Shown one piece after another: positions 43,423-51,604 of a DNA stretch of 64,000 bases. Position 1 is the stretch's first letter. Every line of letters starts with the position of its first letter. Made by a program: the position numbers and the translations under genes. Under the pieces are notes generated by a model. That model had not been told where the DNA came from, did not search any database, and worked only from the letters and a program-made list of their open reading frames with translations. This DNA comes from Salinirussus salinus (GTDB lineage Archaea; Halobacteriota; Halobacteria; Halobacteriales; Haloarculaceae), in the NCBI RefSeq assembly GCF_009831455.1, contig NZ_WOWO01000002.1, positions 1,203,115 through 1,267,114 of the forward strand, written 5' to 3'.

Positions 43423-43950
43423 TCAGACCAGCGCGACCAGCACCATCGCCACCAGGATCGAGAGCGCGAGCAGGAGCTGGACCAGCGCCGAGGCGAGGAT
43501 GCCGACGACCGCTCCGAGCGCGGCCCTGGCGCTGCCACGGGCGTCGCGGGCCCTGAGGTACTCGACCAGGAAGACCGTCCCCGCGACCCCGACGACGATC
43601 CCGACGGGACCGGCGACGAAAAACAGCGCCAGTCCGACGACCCCGGCCGCGGCCGTCGTCGTGGCGGACGCGCCGCCGGCGGACGCCCCGAGCGCGCCGC
43701 CGAAGAGGTCGACCGCGACGCCGAGCAGCCCGACGAACAGGAGCGCGACCAGCACGACCGTCGAGGGGTCGGCGTAGCCGCTGGCCCACCAGTAGACCAG
43801 CACGCCGGCGACGGACAGCGCCGGCCCCGGGACCAGCGGGAGGACACTCCCCAGAACGCCCGCGACCAGGAGGGCGAAGGCCACGAGCACCGGGAGGTCG
43901 ACGCCCAGAACGAGCGGGACCGCGTCGGGCATCGCCGCGCTCGCGGTCAC
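43423..43950 (-). CDS. DUF456-like membrane protein
   Basis: A 175-aa hydrophobic protein with about four helices and Gly/Ala-rich loops (LPLVPGPALSVAGVLVYWW, GGALGASAGGASATTTAAAG, VAGPVGIVVGVAGTVFLVEYL). The Gly-zipper-like repeats match DUF456. The GTG start at 43950 overlaps the tmcA stop (GTGA); an ATG at 43932 is an alternative. Function unknown. Confidence 0.78.
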   Translation of the reverse strand: MTASAAMPDAVPLVLGVDLPVLVAFALLVAGVLGSVLPLVPGPALSVAGVLVYWWASGYADPSTVVLVALLFVGLLGVAVDLFGGALGASAGGASATTTAAAGVVGLALFFVAGPVGIVVGVAGTVFLVEYLRARDARGSARAALGAVVGILASALVQLLLALSILVAMVLVALV

Positions 43951-46247
43951 CGCAACCGCCTCCGGTCCTCGCGTGCGGCCTCCGTCCCGTACCGGTCGAC
44001 GAGGCTGCCGGCGACCCGGCCCATCGCCCGCTTGCACTCGGCGGTCGAGGGGTAGTCGAGCGCGTCGGCGACCTCCGGCCAGGGGCGGGCCTGCAGGGCT
44101 TTCAGGACGAGCAGGCGCTCGGCGCGGGCGTCGACCCGAGAGGCGCCCTCCGGGAGGGAGCCGTCACCGGTGTCAGCCCCTCCGGCGAGGTGGTGAAGCG
44201 CCAGCCGCCGGAACGGGCGGGGTGCGGTATCGAAGATAGCCGCTCCCTCGGCGGTGCCGGTGACGACCCGCCACTCCAGTTCCGAGATGTCGAGCGCGGG
44301 TGCGCCGTCGGCGGTATCCGGGCCGACGGTCCCGTCGTGGTCGACTGCTCGCAGGGCCGCCCGCACCACGTCCGGCTCCACACCGGAGAGCGGGTCCGCG
44401 AGCATGCCCGGTACTCGCCGCAGGAACCAGCCGGTGTGGCGGTCGAGCAGCTCCCGTCCGGCCGCGGAGACCGGGGCGACCATCACCGCGGAGTGCTCGC
44501 CGCTGCGCTCGTTTCTGGTCGTCGAGAGGTGGACGGTCCGAAAGCCGTTGTCGGCCCAGAAGTCGACGAGGGCGGGCGTGGCGCCGTAGCCGACGCCGAG
44601 GTAGTCGAGGTCGCGGTCGCCGGCCTCCGACCGAACGCGCTCGAGCAGCAGCGAGCCCAGGCCCCGCGAGCGTGCGGCGGGGTGGGTGGCGATCCGGAGG
44701 ACGCGCCAGCCGACCGGGACGCCCGCGCGCTCGTCGCGACACTGCGTGGTCAGCACGTCGGGGACCATGTTCCCGCGCACGCGCTCGCCGGCGTACATCC
44801 GTCCCCGCAGGTCCGCGGGCAGCCCGCCCTCCCGGGCGAGCAGGGCAACCGAGGCGACGTGGTCGCCCTGCAGCAGCGCCCGGACGGCGACGTTCGGGGC
44901 GTCGAGCAGCCGCGCGAGGTCGTCGGGCTCCGTCCGGTAGTGAGCGGTCACGAGCAGGCCGAAGGCCTCCCGAAGGAGGTGCTCGTCGGCGAGCAGGTCG
45001 GCCGAGGAGAGTCGCCGGAATTCGACCGTCTCGGGCTCAGCGTCGGCGACGAGCGGGTCCACGGCCGGGCGGGCGTCCAGCGCGAGCGCGCGGAAGGCCC
45101 ACACCTCGACCGGGTCACAGGGCGCGTAGCGGATCGGCGTGGCCAGCGTGACCTCCCGCACGTCCCGGCCGGATTCCGCCAAACGGTCCCGAAAGCGCAC
45201 GTCGAAGCCCCGGCCCGCACCCTCGTAGCCGTGGACGGTCGTGGCGAAGGCGGCCGCCGGCGCCTCGAGCAACGCCTCCAGGCGCGCGACCGGGAGGGCG
45301 GCAGCCTCGTCGGCGATGGCGAGGTCGGGGTCCTCGGGCAGCTCCGCTGCCTCGGCGGGCGGGAGGAAGCGGACCCGGCCGTCCCCGGTGTTCAGGCGAC
45401 GGGGGTTCTCGGGAGCGTCCTGGTCAGCGAGGGCGCCCAGGTCCGCGAGCAGCTCCCGGACGCGGGCGAACAGTTCGCGGGCGTTGCGGTAGGCGGGGGC
45501 GGTGACGAGCACGTCCCGGCCCTCGCGGGCGAGACAGGCCGCGGCCAGGCCGGCGGCGCTCGATTTCCCGCGGCCGCGGTCGGCCTCGAGGACGAGCGCC
45601 TCGAACTCCTCGAAGGCGGCGACGGCCCCGGCCTGGTCGGCCGTCCGGCAGGCCTCGTAGGCAGCGGCCGGGAAGCGGTGGTCCTCGGGCGGCTCGGGGT
45701 CGGGTGGCGCTCTGCGTGGTGGCGGGTCAGTCAGGCCCTCCCGCTCGACGGCCCCGGTGTCGACGTCGACGACAGCGACCCCGCGGTGGGCCCGCAGCGT
45801 GTCGACGAGCCGCCGGCGGAAGTGGCCCGACACGTCGGACCGCTCGAAGGGAGGAACGGCGAGCGTCGCGTCGAAGCCGTCCCGGCGGTCGGGCCAGTCG
45901 TCGAGGGGTGGAGTCAACAACAGCAGCAGCCCACCCCCGTCCACGGCGCCCACCGCACGGCCGATGGCGTTTGGCCGGCAGGCCTCCTGGCAGTCGACGA
46001 CGACCGCCTCGCGGGTGGTCCCGAGCAGTTCGGTCGCGCGGTCCAGCGGGAGGTGTTCGGTGGAGTCGAGTACCGGGGCAGCGAGTGCCGCATCGGCGGG
46101 GCCGAGATACGTGCCGTCGGTGACGCCGGCGGCTGCGAGGGCGTCGGCGGCGCGCTCGCGGGTCCGGTCGGCCGCGCCGGCGAGCACGAGCAGCCGGCGC
46201 TCGCCGGCACGGCGGGCCTCCGCTCGTAGCCTGGCCGCCAGCTCCAT
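43947..46247 (-). CDS. tmcA: tRNA(Met) cytidine acetyltransferase TmcA
   Basis: A 766-aa RNA acetyltransferase making N4-acetylcytidine in tRNA and, in archaea, also other RNAs. Order: N-terminal domain (1-190), RNA-helicase-like domain with Walker A ADRGRGKSSAAG (about residues 223-235) and IADEAAALP, GNAT domain (IATHPAARSRGLGSLLLERV), and a C-terminal RNA-binding part (DYPSTAECKRAMGRVAGSLV). The start MELAARLRAEARR at 46247 fits the family. It is divergent from rpl7ae. Confidence 0.95.
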   Translation of the reverse strand: MELAARLRAEARRAGERRLLVLAGAADRTRERAADALAAAGVTDGTYLGPADAALAAPVLDSTEHLPLDRATELLGTTREAVVVDCQEACRPNAIGRAVGAVDGGGLLLLLTPPLDDWPDRRDGFDATLAVPPFERSDVSGHFRRRLVDTLRAHRGVAVVDVDTGAVEREGLTDPPPRRAPPDPEPPEDHRFPAAAYEACRTADQAGAVAAFEEFEALVLEADRGRGKSSAAGLAAACLAREGRDVLVTAPAYRNARELFARVRELLADLGALADQDAPENPRRLNTGDGRVRFLPPAEAAELPEDPDLAIADEAAALPVARLEALLEAPAAAFATTVHGYEGAGRGFDVRFRDRLAESGRDVREVTLATPIRYAPCDPVEVWAFRALALDARPAVDPLVADAEPETVEFRRLSSADLLADEHLLREAFGLLVTAHYRTEPDDLARLLDAPNVAVRALLQGDHVASVALLAREGGLPADLRGRMYAGERVRGNMVPDVLTTQCRDERAGVPVGWRVLRIATHPAARSRGLGSLLLERVRSEAGDRDLDYLGVGYGATPALVDFWADNGFRTVHLSTTRNERSGEHSAVMVAPVSAAGRELLDRHTGWFLRRVPGMLADPLSGVEPDVVRAALRAVDHDGTVGPDTADGAPALDISELEWRVVTGTAEGAAIFDTAPRPFRRLALHHLAGGADTGDGSLPEGASRVDARAERLLVLKALQARPWPEVADALDYPSTAECKRAMGRVAGSLVDRYGTEAAREDRRRLR

Positions 46248-46317
46248 ACCCAGGGTCGGCAGGGCTGCGTGTTGAGGACTGCGGTCGGCAGCCGGTCCCA
46301 CGGCGCGGGGGCTTCGA

Positions 46318-46330
46318 AAGCGCTTTAGGC
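46318..46330 (+). promoter_or_regulatory. TATA-like box of the rpl7ae operon
   Basis: GCGCTTTAGGCAA is the only AT-leaning stretch upstream of the leader. It would set transcription start near 46348-46352 and leave about 120 nt of untranslated leader, unusual in an organism with mostly leaderless genes. Confidence 0.5.
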
Positions 46331-46349
46331 AACCGAGAGCCAGTAGCGG

Positions 46350-46469
46350 GTACAGCCTGCACAGGGTTGATGACGCTCCCAGCCCGCACAGGACTCTCAG
46401 GCCACAGGCCCGCGGGGTGACCCGCGAGGGCGGGGGAGTGCGAGCCCGTGTGCAGGAGGTGACCACCAT
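46350..46469 (+). promoter_or_regulatory. structured leader of rpl7ae, K-turn-like
   Basis: CCTGCACA (46356-46363) pairs with TGTGCAGG (46449-46456); GGG (46364-46366) pairs with CCC (46445-46447). Next comes an internal loop with TTGATGA (46367-46373) facing CGAG (46441-46444), then a second stem CGCTCCC/GGGAGTG (46374-46380 with 46434-46440). Inside is CGCGGG-GTGA-CCCGCG (46411-46426), a stem with a GNRA loop. UGAUGA opposite GA resembles the K-turn bound by L7Ae, the protein encoded next. The closing stem takes up the first two bases of the Shine-Dalgarno, so L7Ae binding could shut down its own translation. Confidence 0.6.
46455..46462 (+). promoter_or_regulatory. perfect Shine-Dalgarno of rpl7ae
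   Basis: GGAGGTGA is fully complementary to the archaeal 16S 3' end and lies 7 nt before the ATG. Its first two G residues belong to the closing stem of the leader. Confidence 0.85.
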
Positions 46470-46832
46470 ATGTCAGTGTACGTCGATTTCGACGTCCCGG
46501 CAGACCTCGAGGAGGACGCGCTCGAAGCCCTCGAGGTCGCCCGGGACACGGGACGAGTAAAGAAAGGAACAAACGAGACGACGAAGGCCGTCGAGCGCGG
46601 TAACGCCGAGCTGGTCTACGTCGCCGAGGACGTCCAGCCCGAGGAGGTCGTGATGCACCTGCCCGAGCTGGCCGCCGAGAAGGATATCCCCTACGTCTTC
46701 GTCGGCACCCAGGACGACATCGGCCACGCCGCCGGCCTCGAGGTCGGCAGCGCCGCCGCAGCCATCGTCGACGCCGGCGAGGCAAGCGAGGACGTCCAGG
46801 ACATCGCCGACAAGGTCGACGAGCTCCGGTGA
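46470..46832 (+). CDS. rpl7ae: ribosomal protein L7Ae
   Basis: A 120-aa K-turn-binding protein of the large subunit, of box C/D and H/ACA RNPs, and of RNase P in archaea. [19 protein letters not shown] is the RNA-contact signature, and [13 protein letters not shown] text ([18 protein letters not shown]) closes the core. It heads rpl7ae-rps28e-rpl24e-ndk, with five bases to rps28e. Its leader is structured as described separately. Confidence 0.97.
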   Translation: MSVYVDFDVPADLEEDALEALEVARDTGRVKKGTNETTKAVERGNAELVYVAEDVQPEEVVMHLPELAAEKDIPYVFVGTQDDIGHAAGLEVGSAAAAIVDAGEASEDVQDIADKVDELR

Positions 46833-46837
46833 TCTAG

Positions 46838-47074
46838 ATGAGTACAGAGGAAACCGAGGATGAGGGCGGTGGCGGCTCCACGCCGGCGGAGGTCATCGAG
46901 GTCGTGGGCCGGACCGGGATGCACGGCGAGGCCATGCAGGTCAAGTGTCGCATCCGCGAGGGCGAGAACCAGGGGCGGATCATCACCCGGAACGTCCTCG
47001 GCCCGGTCCGGGAGGGCGACGTGCTCCAGCTTCGCGAGACCGCCCGCGAGGCCGACCAGATCGGAGGCCAATAA
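46838..47074 (+). CDS. rps28e: ribosomal protein S28e
   Basis: A 78-aa small-subunit protein. The acidic Glu/Gly-rich first 15 residues are a haloarchaeal extension; [20 protein letters not shown] and [20 protein letters not shown] are the S28e core. Its stop overlaps the rpl24e start by one base. Confidence 0.96.
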   Translation: MSTEETEDEGGGGSTPAEVIEVVGRTGMHGEAMQVKCRIREGENQGRIITRNVLGPVREGDVLQLRETAREADQIGGQ

Positions 47075-47517
47075 TGCCACGAACCAACGAGTGTGACTTC
47101 TGTGGCGGCGACATCGAGCCCGGCACGGGCACGATGTTCGTCCGCACGGACGGCAGCACGGTCCACTTCTGCTCCTCGAAGTGCGAGAAAAACGCCGACC
47201 TCGGCCGCCGGGCCCGCGACCTGGAATGGACCGAGGAGGGCGAGGAGACAGCCGCGGCGGCCGGGGAGTCCGAGGAGAGCCCCGGCCGCGAGGCCGACAT
47301 CGAGGACCAGGGACAGGACGTCGACGCGGCGGCCGGGACGCCGGACGTCGAGGAGAGCGAAGAGGTCGAAGCCGCCGAGGAGGCGGCGACCGAGCCCGGC
47401 CCCGAGGGTGAGGGCGCCGAGGAGGCCGCCGCCGACGGCGACGCCGAGCCGGCCGAGGCCGTCGAGGACGACGGGGAGGCCGACGACGACCAGGAAGAGG
47501 AGGAAGCCGAAGCATGA
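47074..47517 (+). CDS. rpl24e: ribosomal protein L24e with long acidic tail
   Basis: The first about 55 residues are a complete L24e zinc protein (Cys7, Cys10, Cys33, Cys37; [18 protein letters not shown]). They are followed by an 85-90-residue tail made almost only of Glu, Asp, Ala and Gly. Archaeal L24e normally ends near residue 60-65, so this is over twice the usual length. The tail has no predicted fold and overlaps the ndk start by 4 nt; there is no frameshift sign, since codon use continues smoothly. Confidence 0.93.
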   Translation: MPRTNECDFCGGDIEPGTGTMFVRTDGSTVHFCSSKCEKNADLGRRARDLEWTEEGEETAAAAGESEESPGREADIEDQGQDVDAAAGTPDVEESEEVEAAEEAATEPGPEGEGAEEAAADGDAEPAEAVEDDGEADDDQEEEEAEA

Positions 47518-47981
47518 GCGAAGAGCGCGAGCGGACGTTCGTGATGGTCAAGCCGGACGGCGTCCAGCGCGGGCTGGTCGGCGAGATCGTCTCCCGGTTC
47601 GAGCAGCGGGGGCTGAAGCTGGTCGGCGCGAAGTTCATGCGGATCGACGAGGAGCTGGCCCACGACCACTACGCCGAACACGAGGACAAGCCCTTCTTCG
47701 AGGGCCTCGTGGAATTCATCACCAGCGGCCCGGTGATGGCGATGGTCTGGGAGGGCCAGGACGCCACCCGGCAGGTCCGGGCGATGATGGGCGAGACCGA
47801 CCCCGCCGACTCCGCCCCTGGCACGATCCGCGGGGACCTCGGGCTCGACCTGGGACGCAACGTCATCCACGGCTCCGACCACGAGGACCCGGGCGCGAAC
47901 GAGCGGGAGATCGAACTCTTCTTCGACGACGACGAGCTGGTCGAGTGGGAGCAGGTCGACGAGACCTGGCTCTACGAGTGA
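47514..47981 (+). CDS. ndk: nucleoside diphosphate kinase
   Basis: A 155-aa enzyme balancing nucleoside triphosphates. [17 protein letters not shown] opens it and NVIHGSDH holds the phosphorylated His119. Length is normal. It closes the ribosomal operon, as in many archaea, but infB does not follow here. Confidence 0.97.
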   Translation: MSEERERTFVMVKPDGVQRGLVGEIVSRFEQRGLKLVGAKFMRIDEELAHDHYAEHEDKPFFEGLVEFITSGPVMAMVWEGQDATRQVRAMMGETDPADSAPGTIRGDLGLDLGRNVIHGSDHEDPGANEREIELFFDDDELVEWEQVDETWLYE

Positions 47982-48079
47982 CCGGGCACGTCGCCGGTCG
48001 TCCGGCGCCCGTTTTCGCGTTGCTTTCCGACCGCCGACACGTTCGGCGGATTTGCCCCCGACGCCAGCCTGATATACCC

Positions 48080-48095
48080 CGGTAGTGTAGTACCG
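48080..48095. promoter_or_regulatory. inverted repeat before the acetoacetyl-CoA reductase
   Basis: CGGTA-GTGTAG-TACCG is a 5+6+5 inverted repeat directly after the TATA-like TGATATACC (48070-48078), between it and the expected transcript start. This is a good place for a repressor. Confidence 0.45.
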
Positions 48096-48109
48096 TTGTG
48101 AAGTGATAT

Positions 48110-48856
48110 ATGATGACATTGGACAACCGAACGTGCCTCGTGACGGGCGCATCGAGAGGGATCGGGCGCGGGATCGCGGAGGAGTTCGGGCGCCAGGGGG
48201 CGAACGTCGTCGTCAACTACCGGTCCTCGGAGGACGCCGCCTACGAGGTCAGAGATTTCATCGACGGGGAGGGTGGCGAGGCCATCGCCGCACAGGCCGA
48301 CGTCTCCGACCTCGGGGAGGTCCAGGAGATGTACCAGTCGGTCCACGACGCGTTCGGAGGGGTCGACGTCCTCGTCAACAACGCGGGCGTCACCGTCGAC
48401 AAGAAGTTCGAGAACATGACCCGCGAGGACTGGGAGTGGGTGGTCGACGTCAACCTCGGCGGGATGTTCAACTGCACGAAGACCTGCTTCGAGGACATCC
48501 GGAACGCCCGGGAGGGGCGGTTGATCAACATCTCCAGCGTCGTCGGCCAGCAGGGCAACTACGGCCAGGCCAACTACGCGACCACCAAGTCCGGCATGTT
48601 CGGGTTCACCCGCACGATCGCCCTGGAGCTGGCCCGCGAGGGGTCGACTGCCAACTGCGTCGCGCCGGGCTTCGTGAAGACGGACATGCTGGCGGACGTC
48701 CCCGACCGGGTCAAGGAGGGGATCCTCGACCGGATCCCGCTCGACCGCTTCGCTGAAGTCGAGGACATCGTCGGCATGGTCCGCTTTCTGGCCAGCGAGG
48801 AGTCCAGCTACATGACCGGCCAGGTGCTCGGCGTCAACGGGGGCATGGAGTGGTGA
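48110..48856 (+). CDS. SDR reductase, acetoacetyl-CoA reductase/FabG type
   Basis: A 248-aa short-chain dehydrogenase. TGASRGIGRGIAE is the NADP loop; the catalytic set is Ser143, Tyr156 and Lys160 (NISSVVGQQGNYGQANYATTK). Close in look to PhaB enzymes of haloarchaea that reduce acetoacetyl-CoA for polyhydroxyalkanoate, and the thiolase next to it fits; but no phaEC genes are in the window. ATG occurs twice in a row, so the start may be 3 nt later. Confidence 0.9.
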   Translation: MMTLDNRTCLVTGASRGIGRGIAEEFGRQGANVVVNYRSSEDAAYEVRDFIDGEGGEAIAAQADVSDLGEVQEMYQSVHDAFGGVDVLVNNAGVTVDKKFENMTREDWEWVVDVNLGGMFNCTKTCFEDIRNAREGRLINISSVVGQQGNYGQANYATTKSGMFGFTRTIALELAREGSTANCVAPGFVKTDMLADVPDRVKEGILDRIPLDRFAEVEDIVGMVRFLASEESSYMTGQVLGVNGGMEW

Positions 48857-50019
48857 CCGCGCCGCGCGTCGCCGGAGTCGGGATGACCGCGTTCGGGAAA
48901 TCCCCCGAGCGGACGGGCCGCGAACTGTTCGCCGAGGCCGCGCGGAAGGCCTACGACGACGCGGGCCTGGGACCGGACGCGGTCGAGGAAGTGTTCTACG
49001 GCAACTTCATGGGACAGCACGCCGAACAGCAGGGCCACTCCGGGCCGCTGGCCGCGGACAGCGCGGGCGTGACAGCGCCCGCGACCCGTATCGAGAGCGC
49101 CTGTGCCTCCTCGGGAGCCGCGGTCCGACTGGGCGTCGAGCGAGTCCGCAACGGCGCCGCCGACTGCGTCCTCGTCGGCGGCGGCGAGCGGATGACCAAC
49201 CTCTCGACCCCCGAGGGGACCGCCGGACTCGCGAGCGCCGCGGACGCCCTCTGGGAGATCAAGGCCGGGGTCACCTTTCCCGGGGCCTACTCGCTGATGG
49301 CCAACCGCTACTTCCACGAGCACGGCGGCGACCGGGAAGACCTGGCGGCCATCGCGGTCAAGAACCACCGCCACGCCGCCGAGAACCCGCTGGCGCAGTT
49401 CCAGCGGGAGATCACCGTCGAGGACGTCCTCTCGGCCCCGACGGTCTGCTCGCCCTTTGGCCTCTATGACTGCTCGCCGATGTCGGACGGCGGCAGCGCC
49501 GCCCTGCTGGTCAGCGAGGAGTTTGCCGACGAGCACGGGCTCGACCCGGAAGTCGCCATCGCGGGCACCGGCCAGGGCGGCGACCGGATGGCGCTGCACG
49601 ACCGGGTCTCGATGACCCGCACCCCCGCGGCCGAACGGGCCGCCGAGGCGGCCTACGAGGACGCCGGCGTCGGCCCCCAGGACATCGACGTCGCGGAGGT
49701 CCACGACTGCTTCACCATCGCGGAGGTGCTCGCGCTGGAAGCGCTGGGCTTCTACGAGGCCGGCGAAGCCATCAGTGCCGCGACCGACGGCGAGACCGAC
49801 ATGGACGGCGACCTGCCGGTCAACCTCTCTGGCGGGCTCAAGGCCAAGGGCCACCCCGTCGGCGCGACCGGCGGCGCCCAGATATCCGAGCTGACGAAGC
49901 TGCTCCGCGGGGACCACGTCAACAGCGACGCCGTCGCCGACGCCGAGGTGGGGCTGACCCACAACGCCGGCGGGACGGTCGCGAGTTGTGTCGTGAACGT
50001 GTTGGAGGTGGTTGCATGA
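48850..50019 (+). CDS. thiolase, SCP-x/acetyl-CoA acetyltransferase type
   Basis: A 389-aa thiolase. Nucleophile Cys85 is in ESACASSGAAV; GGLKAKGHPVGATG carries the active His. At the C-terminus the motif is HNAGGTVASC, the form of SCP2-type thiolases rather than the CxG of biosynthetic ones. Such thiolases usually act with a DUF35 partner, which follows. GTG starts at 48850 or 48853 overlap the SDR stop. Confidence 0.92.
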   Translation: MVTAPRVAGVGMTAFGKSPERTGRELFAEAARKAYDDAGLGPDAVEEVFYGNFMGQHAEQQGHSGPLAADSAGVTAPATRIESACASSGAAVRLGVERVRNGAADCVLVGGGERMTNLSTPEGTAGLASAADALWEIKAGVTFPGAYSLMANRYFHEHGGDREDLAAIAVKNHRHAAENPLAQFQREITVEDVLSAPTVCSPFGLYDCSPMSDGGSAALLVSEEFADEHGLDPEVAIAGTGQGGDRMALHDRVSMTRTPAAERAAEAAYEDAGVGPQDIDVAEVHDCFTIAEVLALEALGFYEAGEAISAATDGETDMDGDLPVNLSGGLKAKGHPVGATGGAQISELTKLLRGDHVNSDAVADAEVGLTHNAGGTVASCVVNVLEVVA

Positions 50020-50078
50020 GCGAACGGAGTGAGCGAGTGCAACGACGCCAGAGCTCCGCTCTGGAGGTGATAGCATGA
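50016..50078 (+). CDS. 20-codon bridging mini-ORF
   Basis: ATG at 50016 overlaps the thiolase stop (ATGA) and its TGA at 50076-50078 overlaps the DUF35 ATG (ATGA). It would encode MSERSERVQRRQSSALEVIA. It seems to result from an insertion of GAGCGAACGGAGTGAGCG-type text together with a copied ribosome-binding/start stretch, and may simply keep translation coupled. A functional peptide is not claimed. Confidence 0.4.
   Translation: MSERSERVQRRQSSALEVIA
50048..50070 (+). promoter_or_regulatory. hairpin and perfect Shine-Dalgarno before the DUF35 gene
   Basis: CCAGAG (50048-50053) pairs with CTCTGG (50059-50064); the last two G are the first two of GGAGGTGA (50063-50070), which lies 4 nt before the ATG at 50075. 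The stem would partly hide the ribosome site. Confidence 0.5.
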
Positions 50079-50482
50079 GCGAGGACGGGCCGCGGGACGC
50101 GGGCTACGACGACTTCCTCGACGCCGTCGAGGCGGGCGAGCCCTACTATCTGGAGAGCCCCAGCGGCAACGGCTGGCTGCCGCCCCGGGAGTTCGACCCC
50201 GAGACCGGCGAGCGGGAGCTGACCGAGGAGCCGCTACCGGAGACCGGCGAGGTACTCACCAAGACGGTCGTCAACGTCGCCGGTCCCTCCTTCGCCGACG
50301 ACGCGCCCTATATCGTCGCGGTCGCGCAGTTCGGCCCGGTCCGGCTGACCGGCCAGATCCGCGTCGAGGGACAGAAACGCGGCGTCGGGTCGGAGGAAGT
50401 CGAGGTCGGCCAGGCGGTCGAGATCGACGTCGGTCACAACGAGACCGAGGGCGAACGCGTGGTCGTCCTCGAGCCGGTCTGA
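50075..50482 (+). CDS. DUF35 OB-fold protein, thiolase partner, without zinc ribbon
   Basis: A 135-aa protein. The N-terminal helix and GNGWLPPREFDPETGERELTEEPLP stand where DUF35 proteins have a zinc ribbon, but all four Cys are gone. An OB fold follows (GEVLTKTVVNVAGPSFADDAPYIVAVAQF). DUF35 partners hold acyl-CoA thiolases in large complexes in archaea. The gene lies directly behind the thiolase, so it should be its subunit; the zinc loss is a visible peculiarity. Confidence 0.85.
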   Translation: MSEDGPRDAGYDDFLDAVEAGEPYYLESPSGNGWLPPREFDPETGERELTEEPLPETGEVLTKTVVNVAGPSFADDAPYIVAVAQFGPVRLTGQIRVEGQKRGVGSEEVEVGQAVEIDVGHNETEGERVVVLEPV

Positions 50483-50539
50483 CAGGCGGCACACCCTTGC
50501 CGGTGCTCCGCCGCCGGCTCGCGGACGACGGCAGTAGGG

Positions 50540-51604
50540 TCAGTCGTCCGCGCTGGCGGCCGGGGCCTCGACATCTATCCGGCCGGCGTCCAGTTCCGCC
50601 TCGACCTCGCGGGCGGCCCGGACCATGTTCTCCATCTTCTGATACGCGACCTCGCGGGGCAACAGCTTCAGCCCGCAATCGGGCGAGATGGTCAGCCGCT
50701 CGGGCGGGACGACCTTCAACCCCTGTTTGATGTTCTCTTTGATCTCCGCGACCGATTCGACCTCGGCGGTGTGGTTGTCGACGACGCCCAGCGCAAGGTC
50801 CAGCGTGAACGGGGGGTCGGTGAAGACGTCGATCTGCGCGAAGTCGTCGTTGGTGAGCTCGAGGTCGAGTTCGTCGACCGGGAAATCGAGCGCCTCGGGG
50901 TAGATCCGGGAGTAGTCGCCGTAGCAGACGTGCAGCCCGACCCGGACGTCGTCGGGGACGTCGGCGACGATGTGTTCCAGGGCCTCGCCGACCAGCGCGT
51001 GGTCGTCCGGCGTCGTGGCGAGGGCGGGCTCGTCGATCTGGATGTAGCGGGCGCCGGCCTCGACGAGGGCGTCGATCTCCTCGTTGACCAGGTCCGCCAG
51101 GTCCAGTGCCAGCTCGCGCTCGGTGTCGTAGGCCTCGTTAAAGGACCAGGACGCCAGCGTGTACGGGCCCGTGATGGGAACCTTGACCGGCGAGTCGGCG
51201 ACCGAGGCGGTGAACTCGTACTCGGAGACGAGCCACTCCCGGTCGCGCTCGAGTTCGCTGACCACGGATGGCTTGTCGAAGTAGTTGTGCCCCCACACCT
51301 TCACGCGGCCGTTGAACTCGTAGCCGTCGATCCGGTGGGCGAAGTACTCGACCATCTCGTTGCGCCGCATCTCGCCGTCCGTGACGACGTCCAGGCCGGC
51401 CCGCTCGTGTTCCTCGGTGATGAGACGGGCCGCGTCATCCGTCGCTTCCGCCCAGTTCTCGTCGGTGAAGCCGGTGTCGTCATCCTCGTGGAGTTCGCGG
51501 ACCCGGTCGAGCCACTTGGGCTTCCTGTAGCTGCCGACGACCGTCGTCAGCAGGAAGTGGTCGTTGGGGTGGTCGTCGGGCCGGAACTGCTCGCGGTTGC
51601 TCAT
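50540..51604 (-). CDS. methionine synthase, cobalamin-independent, catalytic half
   Basis: A 354-aa MetE C-terminal-type protein. HVCYGDYS gives a zinc His and Cys, and SPDCGLKLLP a further Cys; DEPALATT and GPYTLASWS are core text. It transfers a methyl group to homocysteine; archaeal enzymes of this size may use a donor other than methyl-tetrahydrofolate. Its ATG overlaps the stop of the second methyltransferase gene by 4 nt, so the two are coupled. Confidence 0.9.
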   Translation of the reverse strand: MSNREQFRPDDHPNDHFLLTTVVGSYRKPKWLDRVRELHEDDDTGFTDENWAEATDDAARLITEEHERAGLDVVTDGEMRRNEMVEYFAHRIDGYEFNGRVKVWGHNYFDKPSVVSELERDREWLVSEYEFTASVADSPVKVPITGPYTLASWSFNEAYDTERELALDLADLVNEEIDALVEAGARYIQIDEPALATTPDDHALVGEALEHIVADVPDDVRVGLHVCYGDYSRIYPEALDFPVDELDLELTNDDFAQIDVFTDPPFTLDLALGVVDNHTAEVESVAEIKENIKQGLKVVPPERLTISPDCGLKLLPREVAYQKMENMVRAAREVEAELDAGRIDVEAPAASADD

